A stretch of 64,000 nt of DNA, from contig CANROJ010000003.1 in assembly GCA_947632215.1 (NCBI GenBank), positions 1 to 64,000 on the forward strand, given 5' to 3'. The position numbers and the translations under genes were made by a program. Shown here one piece after another: positions 11,491 to 21,165 of this stretch. How positions within the stretch are numbered: the stretch's first letter is position 1; each line of letters starts with the position of its first letter. The notes under the pieces are model-generated. The model saw nothing but the letters and a program-made list of their open reading frames with translations. It had not been told where the DNA came from and did not search any database. The DNA is from an uncultured Flavobacterium sp. GTDB lineage: Bacteria > Bacteroidota > Bacteroidia > Flavobacteriales > Flavobacteriaceae.

Positions 11491-12402
11491 TTATTCTCCC
11501 CAGTTTTCTTTCTCTTGGTCACTCCATAATTCAGGAAAAAATATTCTCCTTTGATATTTGGGCAACATATATTTTTTCCAATCACTACCTCCTGTAGCTT
11601 CTTTTGGTCCTTCTGGACCTTCTAAATACTTTATCGCAGCTCTGTAATGCCCTAATACCCAAGTAATATTAACTGTTTTGTCATAATGACGCATAGCTTG
11701 AATTACTTTTGGATCTTGTTTTACCTCTTGCGGCAATTCTACAAATTTCTGCCATAAATTTGTTTTTTCATAATCTTTCATCGCATTAATCAAAACTTTC
11801 TTGTATTTGTCTTCAAAAGAACTCAACATAAAAGACTTTTGATTAGTTCTACTATCCTTACCGGCATTTTGCCAATATAGGTGTTCAAAAGCCAAGTCAT
11901 AAGAGCTATCGGCTTTTAGAACATCACTAAAGCGTTTATCCACCAAATTTCTCCAATTAGTAGAACCAAACTCTATTAATCGATATTGAACACTTTGAAA
12001 ACCACTAGCTGGAGTTAACGTATCTCTGAACTTAAGATATTGTTCTCGATCCATTCCATCTTCCATGATGGAAAATGAGGTAGTTAACATGTCGAAATAC
12101 CTGGAAATCCGCCCGAGCTTATCAATAAATAAATCAGCGGATACTTCTCCTGGTACTGCGAGCTGATCAATCTCCCACAAAACCATCTTAAAAAGCAACT
12201 CATTAATTTGATGATACCCTATAAATACCATCTCATCGGGTAATGTACTTCTTTGTTTTTGCAAAGACAGTAGTGAATCAACTTGAATATAATCCCAATA
12301 GGTTAATGGATTACTGTACAAAAGCCCTTGCATATGGGTAAGTGTATTTTGTCCTATCCCCTTAAACTTATGATCTAAATCTTGTATTATTTTTTTCTCC
12401 AT
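11491..12402 (-). CDS. tryptophan 2,3-dioxygenase
   Basis: YWDYIQVDSLLSLQ, DEMVFIGYHQINELLFKMVLWEIDQ, ATGGSDWKKYMLP motifs of the TDO family. Confidence 0.93.
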   Translation of the reverse strand: MEKKIIQDLDHKFKGIGQNTLTHMQGLLYSNPLTYWDYIQVDSLLSLQKQRSTLPDEMVFIGYHQINELLFKMVLWEIDQLAVPGEVSADLFIDKLGRISRYFDMLTTSFSIMEDGMDREQYLKFRDTLTPASGFQSVQYRLIEFGSTNWRNLVDKRFSDVLKADSSYDLAFEHLYWQNAGKDSRTNQKSFMLSSFEDKYKKVLINAMKDYEKTNLWQKFVELPQEVKQDPKVIQAMRHYDKTVNITWVLGHYRAAIKYLEGPEGPKEATGGSDWKKYMLPKYQRRIFFPELWSDQEKENWGE

Positions 12403-12403
12403 C

Positions 12404-13177
12404 TTAGTTAGTCTGAATTACCAAATCTGAAACTAAATTTTCATATTCCACTAAATCTGCTTTTAAAGAACCAACAGCTAAACTTGCCTTAATACGTAAA
12501 GGTACTTTATTCTTATCAGCGGAAACCCAAACTGTAAGACTTTCTTTTTCTTTAAAAACTCTTCCTGCCATAACATAAGGGCGAAACTTTAAAGATTTAA
12601 CTTTACCAAAGCTGGTTTTCAATATATCTTCTCCCAAGAATTCTAACTTAAAACGAAAAGTCTCTTGATCAAAAAACATATCAATTTCTATTGCGTCACC
12701 TTTTTTTAAGTGATCTAATTCGGGTTGATTACGAAGATAATAGAAAGCAGAGACAATATCTTGTACTCCATATGCAATTTCAGTTACTTTTTGTGTATTT
12801 GACTTATAATCTTTAACAAGTACAGTATTTGAGGAATAATCAAAAAAGCCTTCTTGATCCTTAGTATACCCACCTTCATCAATCTTACGAACAAATCGGT
12901 GTGGGATTACTTTACCAAATTCAAAATAACTTTGGTAATCGTCTTGGACTTTAAAAAATAATTTAGGGACACCTGTAGTATAACCATTACCAACAGCATG
13001 CAAAAGTTTTTGTCCATTTGAAATAGTATCAGACAATGTGAGTGTAGCTATTCCAGCGTTTAAGACACCATAGCTAACCTTGAATTTTAAAAATTCCCCG
13101 TTTTTGAAAGTTTTCTGTGCAAAACTATTACTAACACAAAAGCACGAGAACAGTAGTATAAAAATATATTTTCTCAT
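12404..13177 (-). CDS. DUF3108 family protein
   Basis: Signal peptide; GEFLKFKVSYGVLNAGIATLTLSD and VWVSADKNKVPLRIKASLAVGSLKADLVEY. Confidence 0.85.
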   Translation of the reverse strand: MRKYIFILLFSCFCVSNSFAQKTFKNGEFLKFKVSYGVLNAGIATLTLSDTISNGQKLLHAVGNGYTTGVPKLFFKVQDDYQSYFEFGKVIPHRFVRKIDEGGYTKDQEGFFDYSSNTVLVKDYKSNTQKVTEIAYGVQDIVSAFYYLRNQPELDHLKKGDAIEIDMFFDQETFRFKLEFLGEDILKTSFGKVKSLKFRPYVMAGRVFKEKESLTVWVSADKNKVPLRIKASLAVGSLKADLVEYENLVSDLVIQTN

Positions 13178-13198
13178 AGTTGGTACCTTTTAATTATT

Positions 13199-13228
13199 CA
13201 AAATTAAGAAACAAAAAAACCCAGCCAA
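13199..13228 (-). promoter_or_regulatory. promoter for DUF3108-tdo-M23-pgi gene run (TTG-N19-TAATTTTG)
   Basis: Minus strand: TTG (13226-13228), 19-nt spacer, TAATTTTG (13199-13206), just upstream of the ATG at 13177. Confidence 0.5.
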
Positions 13229-13328
13229 ACAAATGACTGAGTTTTTATGCTATTAACCAACCAAAAAACTATAAATTATGAAAAATTTATTACACTCAAA
13301 TAAAGCTTATGACGACCTTATTTTTGCG
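13213..13328 (-). ncRNA. candidate small RNA between hpd and DUF3108
   Basis: Consensus promoter at 13333-13363, a 5' hairpin (CACTC...GAGTG plus AAATAA/TTATTT) and an intrinsic terminator at 13215-13246; no ORF on this strand. Confidence 0.45.
13215..13246 (-). terminator. intrinsic terminator of the candidate sRNA / hpd transcript
   Basis: Minus strand AAAAACTCAG-N12-CTGGGTTTTTTT (one G-U pair) followed by a T-run. Confidence 0.7.
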
Positions 13329-13332
13329 AGTG

Positions 13333-13363
13333 CAAATGTATAGCTTTTTATCAATTATTACAA
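13333..13363 (-). promoter_or_regulatory. Bacteroidota-type promoter (TTG-N20-TACATTTG)
   Basis: Minus strand TTG at 13361-13363, 20-nt spacer, TACATTTG at 13333-13340. Confidence 0.55.
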
Positions 13364-13439
13364 CCCACATTTGTGTTTAACCAATAATTAACTTTTTAGT
13401 TGATTTAGTTCTCTTTTTTAATATTTAATTAACTGAATA

Positions 13440-14600
13440 TTAAAGCGTTCCTCTCTTTTCTTGCTCTCTCTCGATAGATTCAAATAGAGCTTTAAAATTA
13501 CCAGCTCCAAAACCTCTAGCTCCCATGCGTTGAATAACTTCAAAAAACAATGTAGGCCTATCTTGTACTGGCTTAGTGAAAATTTGCAATAAATACCCTT
13601 CCTCATCCGCATCAATCATAATACCTAACTTCTGCAACTCCTTAATATCCTCTTTCATTACTTCCATATGAACACCTAGTCTTCTAGGGATGTCATCATA
13701 GTAACTCTGTGGTGGTGCAGATAAAAATTCTACCCCTCGACTTTTCATTGCAGAAACTGTTTTGATAATATCATCGGTAGCCACAGCTACATGCTGAACT
13801 CCAGGTCCATTATAGAAATCAAGATACTCTTCAATCTGTGATTTTTTAACTCCCTCTGCAGGTTCGTTAATAGGGAATTTAATACGCCCATTACCATTAG
13901 ACATTACTTTACTCATAAGAGCAGAATACTCTGTTGTAATTTGTTTATCGTCGAAAGATAAAAAGTTTACGAATCCCATAACGTCTTCATACCATTTTAC
14001 CCAAGTATTCATTTGATTCCAATCCACATTGCCTACCATATGGTCCACATACTTTAATCCTACTGGTGTTGGATTATAATCACTTTCCCATTTCACAAAA
14101 CCTGGTAAGAAAACACCATTGTAGTCTTTCCTTTCTACAAACATATGTACGGTTTCACCATAAGTATAAATTCCTGCTCTAACTGTAGTACCAAACTCAT
14201 CTTGCTCTTCAACTGGTTCCATATACGAGATAGCACCTCTGTCTATAGTTTGCTTGTAAGCATCTCTGGCATCATCTACCCACAAAGCAATAACTTTTAT
14301 AGCATCTCCATGAGCCACTATATGGTCATTTAAAACAGAGTCTTTGGTTAGTGGAGAAGTTAATACAATACGTATTTTATCTTGCACTAACACATAGGAT
14401 GCGCGGTCTTTTACTCCAGTTTCTAATCCAGCGTAAGCTAAAGATTGAAAACCAAAAGCAGTTTTATAAAAATGGGCTGCTTGCTTAGCATTGCCAACAA
14501 TAAATTCAATATAATCTGTACCTAATAAAGGTAAAAAGTCTTGGGCTCCTTCAAATATTTTTTCTAGTCCAAACTCTACAGACTTAATTTGTTTACTCAT
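13440..14600 (-). CDS. hpd: 4-hydroxyphenylpyruvate dioxygenase
   Basis: YIEFIVGNAKQAAHFYKTAFGF, GPGVQHVAVATDDI, LQIFTKPVQDRPTLFFEVIQRMGARGFGAGNFKALFESIEREQ. Confidence 0.97.
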   Translation of the reverse strand: MSKQIKSVEFGLEKIFEGAQDFLPLLGTDYIEFIVGNAKQAAHFYKTAFGFQSLAYAGLETGVKDRASYVLVQDKIRIVLTSPLTKDSVLNDHIVAHGDAIKVIALWVDDARDAYKQTIDRGAISYMEPVEEQDEFGTTVRAGIYTYGETVHMFVERKDYNGVFLPGFVKWESDYNPTPVGLKYVDHMVGNVDWNQMNTWVKWYEDVMGFVNFLSFDDKQITTEYSALMSKVMSNGNGRIKFPINEPAEGVKKSQIEEYLDFYNGPGVQHVAVATDDIIKTVSAMKSRGVEFLSAPPQSYYDDIPRRLGVHMEVMKEDIKELQKLGIMIDADEEGYLLQIFTKPVQDRPTLFFEVIQRMGARGFGAGNFKALFESIEREQEKRGTL

Positions 14601-14637
14601 AATTTAAATTTTAATTGATTAAATAAGATTGGTTGTC

Positions 14638-15804
14638 TTAATTCTCTGGTTCTAACCAGGACTGATAATAAGTAGGATCTGCAATTTCCATCGCATCTTG
14701 ACATACCATTAGTGGCTTAAAAGTATCCACCATTACTGCCAGCTCCTGTGTTTGTTTTTTACCAATAGATCTCTCTACAGCTCCCGGATGTGGTCCGTGG
14801 GGAATTCCAGCCGGATGTAAAGATATATGACCTTTTTCAATATCATTACGACTCATAAAATCACCATCTACGTAGTAAAGTACCTCATCACTATCAATAT
14901 TACTATGGTTATAAGGTGCAGGCACTGCATCTGGGTGATAATCGTATAATCTTGGTACAAAAGAACAAACTACAAAACCTGCACTTTCAAAAGTCTGATG
15001 AACTGGAGGTGGTTGATGGATCCTACCCGTTATGGGCTCAAAATCAAAAATAGAAAAGGCATATGGAAAATTATATCCATCATACCCTACAACATCAAAT
15101 GGATGTGTAGCATAGATCATATCAAAAATATCTCCTTGCTTTTTAACTTTAATTAAAAAATCTCCTTTTTGATCAATTGTCTTTAGATCTTGGGGAACAC
15201 GAATATCTCTTTCGCAAAAAGGAGAATGCTCTTGTAATTGGCCAAACCAATTTCGATAGCGCTTTGGAGTGTAGATAGGACTGGTAGATTCAACAATAAA
15301 GAGCCTATTATCACTTGTATTAAACTCAATCTGGTAAATAATACCACGTGGAATAACCAAATAATCACCATACTTAAATGGCAAATTACCAAGGATTGTT
15401 TTTAGTGTTCCTTCCCCCTTATGAATGAACAAAAGTTCGTCACAGTCTGTATTCTTATAAAAATACTCTTTCATTGACTCTCTTGGTGCCGCCAAGACAA
15501 TGGTACAGTCGCTATTGGTTAAAACAGGTTTGCGGCTTTGTAAAAAGTCATTTTCAGGTTTGATTTGAAACCCTCTCAAACGATAAGATTGAATATTGTT
15601 AGCTACAGCTATTTTAGGAGCAACACTATATTGCTTAAGGATTTTTTTGACCTGAGTAGGTCGATGTACATGATACATATTAGTTGACATTCCGTCGAAC
15701 CCAATTGTGCCAAACAATTGCTCATAGTACAATTCTCCGTTTTCTTTGCGAAAAACAGAATGACGTTTAGGAGGAATTTCTCCTAGATGATGATATAAAG
15801 GCAT
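14638..15804 (-). CDS. hmgA: homogentisate 1,2-dioxygenase
   Basis: HmgA family motifs: GEGTLKTILGNLPFKYGDYLVIPRGIIYQIEF, PPPVHQTFESAGFVVCSFVPR, HPAGIPHGPHPGAVE. Confidence 0.93.
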   Translation of the reverse strand: MPLYHHLGEIPPKRHSVFRKENGELYYEQLFGTIGFDGMSTNMYHVHRPTQVKKILKQYSVAPKIAVANNIQSYRLRGFQIKPENDFLQSRKPVLTNSDCTIVLAAPRESMKEYFYKNTDCDELLFIHKGEGTLKTILGNLPFKYGDYLVIPRGIIYQIEFNTSDNRLFIVESTSPIYTPKRYRNWFGQLQEHSPFCERDIRVPQDLKTIDQKGDFLIKVKKQGDIFDMIYATHPFDVVGYDGYNFPYAFSIFDFEPITGRIHQPPPVHQTFESAGFVVCSFVPRLYDYHPDAVPAPYNHSNIDSDEVLYYVDGDFMSRNDIEKGHISLHPAGIPHGPHPGAVERSIGKKQTQELAVMVDTFKPLMVCQDAMEIADPTYYQSWLEPEN

Positions 15805-15926
15805 AAATACTTATAATTAAGGTTGGTTAATAATATAATAAGTAGATGTTACCTCATTCCGGATTTCTCTTGATGAGGAACTTTAAATAAGCCAATAAAC
15901 CGTCCCATTGTAGTTTCATAATGTAA

Positions 15927-15956
15927 CAAAAATAGTCATAAAATTGAATTAACCAA
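15927..15956 (-). promoter_or_regulatory. promoter of hmgA-hpd (TTG-N19-TATTTTTG)
   Basis: Minus strand TTG 15954-15956, 19-nt spacer, TATTTTTG 15927-15934; predicts a ~115-nt leader. Confidence 0.55.
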
Positions 15957-16009
15957 TTTTATAACTAAATATTTTTCACACATTCATAAAAAACAACTCC
16001 TATTATCCA

Positions 16010-18241
16010 TTAAAACCAAAATCCTACCGAAACAAAACCATAAGTCCTACCAGTATCTGGGGAGTAGGTAAATTTCGCCTCAACAGGTCCTATAATAGTT
16101 TGCATACCGTAACCCAACGAATACCCACTAAACTTTGTTATATGACTCCAATCTAAATCAGAAAAAATATCATCTCCAGTATTGGCAAAATTTATAGAAA
16201 AATTCAAGTGGTGTCGCTTTAGAAACTCATAATCAAATTCCAATAAATTCATTAAATAAGTATTTCCTCCCAGTGTTAAAAAATCATAACCATAAAAAGG
16301 AATAATGTTCTCTTTATCTGCAAAACCATACCCACCTAAATAATAACCAAAACCAATACTTGGAGTCTTACCAATTAAAGCTCCCATCCTAACTTTGTAA
16401 TCAAAACTTAATCTACTTGTAATTCGATTAGCTATTCCAAACTGAGCGCTTACCGTAGAAAAATTTGAGAAATCGCCTAAGTAATCACTTGAATAGAAAA
16501 AATTACGATATTCCGCTTTAGCTAATACACCACTGCGAGGAAAGTATTTATTATCGTAAGAATCCATCATTACATTTATAAAAGCCCCTAGGTAATTACT
16601 AAAATCAAAGCGTTTTTTCTCATTGGTTAAAGTTTTACTTTCCAGATCTAAAAAGCGGTGTTCTAAACCTAGAGAAAAAACATATTTTTGAGCATAAGAA
16701 GATTGGATAAAGAGTCTGTTTTCTAAATCTGAATAATTTATACCAAAAGCATAAGGTGCATTGGGAATATCTAAATTCCCACCCATAGCCTTTACTAACA
16801 AGGCGTAAGGCAACTCATGATCAAATTTGTTCAGCTTCGAATTAAGTCCAAAGCTCCAATAAAATCCGTTATCAATAAAATAATTGAAATTATATCTAAA
16901 GTTATCACCTAAGGCCACATCCAATGACATAACATCACTTTTAGCCAGCACATTCTTCTTTGTTAAGTTTACCAGAGCAGCAGTCTTATATAAGCCATCA
17001 TAGTGCACTCCTAAACGCAAATAGGTATCAATTGGATTTTCTACTAAATCCATTACCAAAACATCTTTATCTGGATCTTGATCTTGTTCAAAACGATAGG
17101 AAATACCACTAAAATTTTCAGTCCCATTTAAACGAGTAATCCCACGGCTTAAATCGTCAAATGTAATTGTAGAATTAGGCTCAAAGCCTAATTTTCCATG
17201 AATATATCTTCGGGTTAAACGCTCTAGACCTTGAATTTTAATATCAGATACGTGTAAAGAATCTCGATAGGTTTTCTCAACAAACTGCTGTTCTAAAGCC
17301 TCAGGATTACCCCCCACAAGTTTAATTTGTTCTAGTACCGCGTTAGCAGCATCGACTCCTGTTTGAATAATTGCGTCTCCATCTTGAAAGGACACAACAG
17401 AATAACCTACAATATTTGGTTTAATATAAATATCTGTTTGTCCTACTTTATCTTTCATTTGTGCAATGGTAGAATAACTGGACAATTGAGATAAAACATC
17501 TTTGGCTCCCGCAATTTCCTTAGCACTCATTAAATCATCTTGCACATCTACCCCTATTATGAGTTCAGCACCGAGATTCTTTAATTCAGCAATAGGATAA
17601 TTGTTTACAATTCCACCATCTAGCAAATCTACCCCGTCTATATTCACTGGTGCAAAAAGTGTTGGAAAAGCCCCACTGGCTAAAATGGCTTGAGGAAGAT
17701 ATCCTTTGTCTAAAATAACAGCCTCTCCTGTCTCTAAATTTGTTGCAATACACAAAAAAGGGGTATTTAAATCATTGAAGTCATCGATATGTCTAACATG
17801 CGAGAGTAGAGTATTCATTAGATTATAATTATACATACCTCGAGACAGAGCTTTTGGCAAGCCTACACGAAAGTCCTCAAAGGGTAAACTTAAAGCATAT
17901 ATTTCATCATTTCGTTTCTCATAAAAAGACTTTGATATTCTAGGAATATAATCTTTAATTAAGGCAGAAACATCAATCGCACTAAAGATAGAGTCTAATT
18001 CTGTAGCAGTATAACCCGAAGCATACAATCCTCCTACAATTGCTCCCATACTAGTACCGGCAATATAATCCACTTTTACTCCATTTTGCTCTAATACTTT
18101 CAAAACGCCAATATGAGCTAATCCTTTAGCTCCTCCTCCACTTAAAACCAATCCTATCTTTGGTCTGGATATAGAATCTTGGCCTAAAACAGGAGTAAGA
18201 CTAAAAAAACACAAAAAAAAGCATAAACATATAGCTCTCAC
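16010..18241 (-). CDS. patatin-like phospholipase fused to POTRA/Omp85 (BamA-like) barrel
   Basis: GLVLSGGGAKGLAHIGVLKVLEQ, GTSMGAIVGGLYASG, DGGIVNNYP catalytic motifs, then a surface-antigen-like barrel domain. Confidence 0.92.
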   Translation of the reverse strand: MRAICLCFFLCFFSLTPVLGQDSISRPKIGLVLSGGGAKGLAHIGVLKVLEQNGVKVDYIAGTSMGAIVGGLYASGYTATELDSIFSAIDVSALIKDYIPRISKSFYEKRNDEIYALSLPFEDFRVGLPKALSRGMYNYNLMNTLLSHVRHIDDFNDLNTPFLCIATNLETGEAVILDKGYLPQAILASGAFPTLFAPVNIDGVDLLDGGIVNNYPIAELKNLGAELIIGVDVQDDLMSAKEIAGAKDVLSQLSSYSTIAQMKDKVGQTDIYIKPNIVGYSVVSFQDGDAIIQTGVDAANAVLEQIKLVGGNPEALEQQFVEKTYRDSLHVSDIKIQGLERLTRRYIHGKLGFEPNSTITFDDLSRGITRLNGTENFSGISYRFEQDQDPDKDVLVMDLVENPIDTYLRLGVHYDGLYKTAALVNLTKKNVLAKSDVMSLDVALGDNFRYNFNYFIDNGFYWSFGLNSKLNKFDHELPYALLVKAMGGNLDIPNAPYAFGINYSDLENRLFIQSSYAQKYVFSLGLEHRFLDLESKTLTNEKKRFDFSNYLGAFINVMMDSYDNKYFPRSGVLAKAEYRNFFYSSDYLGDFSNFSTVSAQFGIANRITSRLSFDYKVRMGALIGKTPSIGFGYYLGGYGFADKENIIPFYGYDFLTLGGNTYLMNLLEFDYEFLKRHHLNFSINFANTGDDIFSDLDWSHITKFSGYSLGYGMQTIIGPVEAKFTYSPDTGRTYGFVSVGFWF

Positions 18242-18267
18242 CGTACAAGAAATTTTAAAAGATTGTC

Positions 18268-20064
18268 CTAATTTACTTTAAAAAACTCAATTAACAATTT
18301 ACTTTTTGCCATTCCTATAATTTTTTGCAAATCTTCTAAAGATGCTGATCGAATTTTATTAACGCTACCAAATTCATTTAATAAAGCTATTTTTGATTTT
18401 TCACCTATTCCTGGAATATTATCCAAAATACTTGTAATAGCATTTTTGCTTCTTTGATCCCTGTGAAAGTTCAATCCAAAACGATGGGCTTCGTCTCTTA
18501 AGTGAATAATCACTTTCATGGTCTCGCCTCTTTTATCCAAATACATAGGAACACTGTCTCCTGGATAAAAAATCTCTTCTAAACGCTCAGCTAAACTTAT
18601 AATTGCAACCTTACCTCTTAAACCTAATTCTTCTAAGCTCTTCAAAGCCACTCCTAATTGGCCTTTACCACCATCGATCACAATTAAATCAGGTAAATCT
18701 AATCCTTGTTCTAATACTCTTTTATAACGTCTAAAAACAATTTCTTGCATAGAATCGTAGTCATTTGGCCCCTGAACAGTCTTTACGTTAAAATGGCGAT
18801 ATTCCTTTTTACTAGGCTTACCATCTCTAAAAACCACACATGCTGCTACAGGGTTAGTTCCTTGAATGTTAGAATTATCAAAACACTCAATATGCCTTGG
18901 CTCTTTACTCATTCTAAGATCTTTTTTCATTTGAGCCATAATTCGATTAGAATGTCTTTGCGGATCTACAATCTTTATCTGTTTTAGCTGATCAATACGA
19001 TAAAATTTAGCATTACGCTCGGACAATTCTAGAAGTCTTTTCTTATCCCCAAGCTTAGGGACTGTCACTTGAATCGATTCTCCTAAATCAATATCTATAG
19101 GAGCAATTACCTCTCTAGAATTCAAGTGAAATCTCTCTCTTAGTTCCACAATTGCCAATTCCAATAGTTCTTGATCTGTTTCTTCTAATTTCTTTTTAAG
19201 CTCCATTGTATGGGAGCGAATAATTGCTCCATAAGAAACTTGTAAGAAATTAATGTAGGCACTACTATGATCAGAAACAATACTAAATACATCCACATTA
19301 CTAATTTTAGGATTAACTATAGTGCTTTTACTTTGGTAGTTTTCTAATAAATCTATTTTCTCTTTAATTTTTTGAGCTTGCTCAAATTCTAAGTTAGTTG
19401 AAAGTCGCAGCATATGAGCTTTAAATTGCTTCAAACTATCTTTAAAATTACCCTTTAAAATATCTCTAATATGTGAAATTTTACTCTGGTATTGTGCTTC
19501 ACTTTCTAAGGCCTCACAAGGCCCTTGACAATTGCCAATATGATATTCCAAACAAACCTTATATTTACCTGATTTAATATTGCTATGGCTTAGATCATAA
19601 TTACACGAGCGAAGCGGGTATAACTCCTTTATAAGATCTAAAAGAGCATGTACTGTTTTGCTACTAGTATAAGGTCCAAAATACTCTGATCCATCTTTAA
19701 CTATTTTTCTTGTTGAAAACACTCTTGAAAAAGGCTCTTTCTTTATACATATCCAGGGATAAGACTTATCATCCTTCAATAAAACGTTATACCTAGGCTG
19801 TAAGCTTTTTATTAAATTATTTTCTAACAACAGTGCATCGGTTTCTGTAGGAACCACAATATGTTTTATGGTGACTATTTTTTTGACAAGTACATTGGTC
19901 TTCCCTTCTTGATGAATCTTATTAAAATATGAACTAACCCTTTTCTTTAAGTTCTTGGCCTTACCTACATATAGTATCTTATCCTCTTTATCGTAATATT
20001 GATAAACTCCAGGCTCACTAGGTAGTGTTTGTATTTGAAGTGCTAATTCTTTTGATGGTTCCAT
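18268..20064 (-). CDS. uvrC: excinuclease ABC subunit C
   Basis: GIY-YIG domain (PGVYQYYDKEDKILYVGKAKNLKKRVSSYF), UVR motif, IECFDNSNIQGTNPVAACVVF, HhH C-terminus. Confidence 0.97.
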   Translation of the reverse strand: MEPSKELALQIQTLPSEPGVYQYYDKEDKILYVGKAKNLKKRVSSYFNKIHQEGKTNVLVKKIVTIKHIVVPTETDALLLENNLIKSLQPRYNVLLKDDKSYPWICIKKEPFSRVFSTRKIVKDGSEYFGPYTSSKTVHALLDLIKELYPLRSCNYDLSHSNIKSGKYKVCLEYHIGNCQGPCEALESEAQYQSKISHIRDILKGNFKDSLKQFKAHMLRLSTNLEFEQAQKIKEKIDLLENYQSKSTIVNPKISNVDVFSIVSDHSSAYINFLQVSYGAIIRSHTMELKKKLEETDQELLELAIVELRERFHLNSREVIAPIDIDLGESIQVTVPKLGDKKRLLELSERNAKFYRIDQLKQIKIVDPQRHSNRIMAQMKKDLRMSKEPRHIECFDNSNIQGTNPVAACVVFRDGKPSKKEYRHFNVKTVQGPNDYDSMQEIVFRRYKRVLEQGLDLPDLIVIDGGKGQLGVALKSLEELGLRGKVAIISLAERLEEIFYPGDSVPMYLDKRGETMKVIIHLRDEAHRFGLNFHRDQRSKNAITSILDNIPGIGEKSKIALLNEFGSVNKIRSASLEDLQKIIGMAKSKLLIEFFKVN

Positions 20065-20219
20065 AATACTTAAAAATAGTTAGCACAAAAATACTTTAAG
20101 TTTTCCTTACCTCAAAATATGCTATTTCTAGTGTAAAATTATAAATCAAAGCAGCCAGAAATAAGTAGAGTTTATTTCTCTAGCTTTTAATCATTGTTTT
20201 GTATCTTCACAATAAAAAA

Positions 20220-21164
20220 ATGAAAATACTTAATTATACTATTTCCCCAGGACAAACTACTGTCCTTAATTTAGAAATAGCCAAATTACACACCGCATCA
20301 TCTTTAGAAATTCCAGTAATTGTTTCAAGGGGCAAATTAGAGGGACCTACAGTACTTTTAACTGCAGGCTTACATGGAGATGAACTAAATGGAGTAGATA
20401 TTGTACGCCAAATAGTTCACAAAAAAATAAACATTCCTAAAAGAGGAACTATTATCTGTATACCTGTAATTAACATATTTGGTTTCATTAATAAATCCAG
20501 AGAGTTTCCAGATGGCAGGGATATGAATCGTGTTTTTCCCGGAAGTAAAGACGGCTCATTGGCAGGTCGATTTGCTTACCATTTACTAAAATCTATCATA
20601 CCCTTAGTAGATTATGCTATAGACTTTCACGCTGGAGGCCAGAGTCGATTCAATGCTCCACAAATTAGAGTTGCTCCCAACGATAAAGAATTAGAAGAAC
20701 TAGCCATGATATTTCAGCCACCATTTCTATTGTACTCTAATCAAATAGCAGGATCCTTTAGAAACGCATGTGCGAAACGACAAGTCAAAATGCTACTCTT
20801 TGAAGGAGGAAAATCCTTAGATATCAATAAAGAAGTATCTGATATGGCAGTAGAGGGAGTTAAACGATTTTTAGCACATTTTAATATGCTACAAGATAAT
20901 TTTGGCATAAAAGAACAAGCTAAACCAACGATAATCATAGAGAAAGCTCAATGGATAAGAAGTAAGAGATCTGGCTTATTACACGACCAAGTAGAAATAG
21001 GTTCTTTTGTAGAAAAAGGAGGTACATTAGCTGAAATTTCAGACCCTTATGGAATGGAAAATATAAAAATAAAAGCTCCTTTTAGTGGCTATGTAATCAA
21101 TGTAAATCATTCTCCTATTGTTTACCAAGGAGATGCGATATTTAATATGTCAAAAACACTTTAA
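20220..21164 (+). CDS. succinylglutamate desuccinylase/aspartoacylase family protein
   Basis: LTAGLHGDELNGVDIVRQ, MNRVFPGSKDGSLAGRFAYHLL, AIDFHAGG; start set at MKILNYT rather than the upstream extension in the ORF track. Confidence 0.88.
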   Translation: MKILNYTISPGQTTVLNLEIAKLHTASSLEIPVIVSRGKLEGPTVLLTAGLHGDELNGVDIVRQIVHKKINIPKRGTIICIPVINIFGFINKSREFPDGRDMNRVFPGSKDGSLAGRFAYHLLKSIIPLVDYAIDFHAGGQSRFNAPQIRVAPNDKELEELAMIFQPPFLLYSNQIAGSFRNACAKRQVKMLLFEGGKSLDINKEVSDMAVEGVKRFLAHFNMLQDNFGIKEQAKPTIIIEKAQWIRSKRSGLLHDQVEIGSFVEKGGTLAEISDPYGMENIKIKAPFSGYVINVNHSPIVYQGDAIFNMSKTL

Positions 21165-21165
21165 T

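Noticed and set aside
13278-13343. 21-codon plus-strand ORF MKNLLHSNKAYDDLIFASANV
   Set aside because: Very short, antisense to the candidate sRNA, no downstream plus-strand gene; its 3' end is the reverse complement of a promoter box
15851-15890. CATCAAGAGAAATCC in the hmgA leader resembles the start of a SAM-I (S-box) riboswitch
   Set aside because: Lacks the conserved GGAGGGA and GGCCC core and the later stems; only a short resemblance
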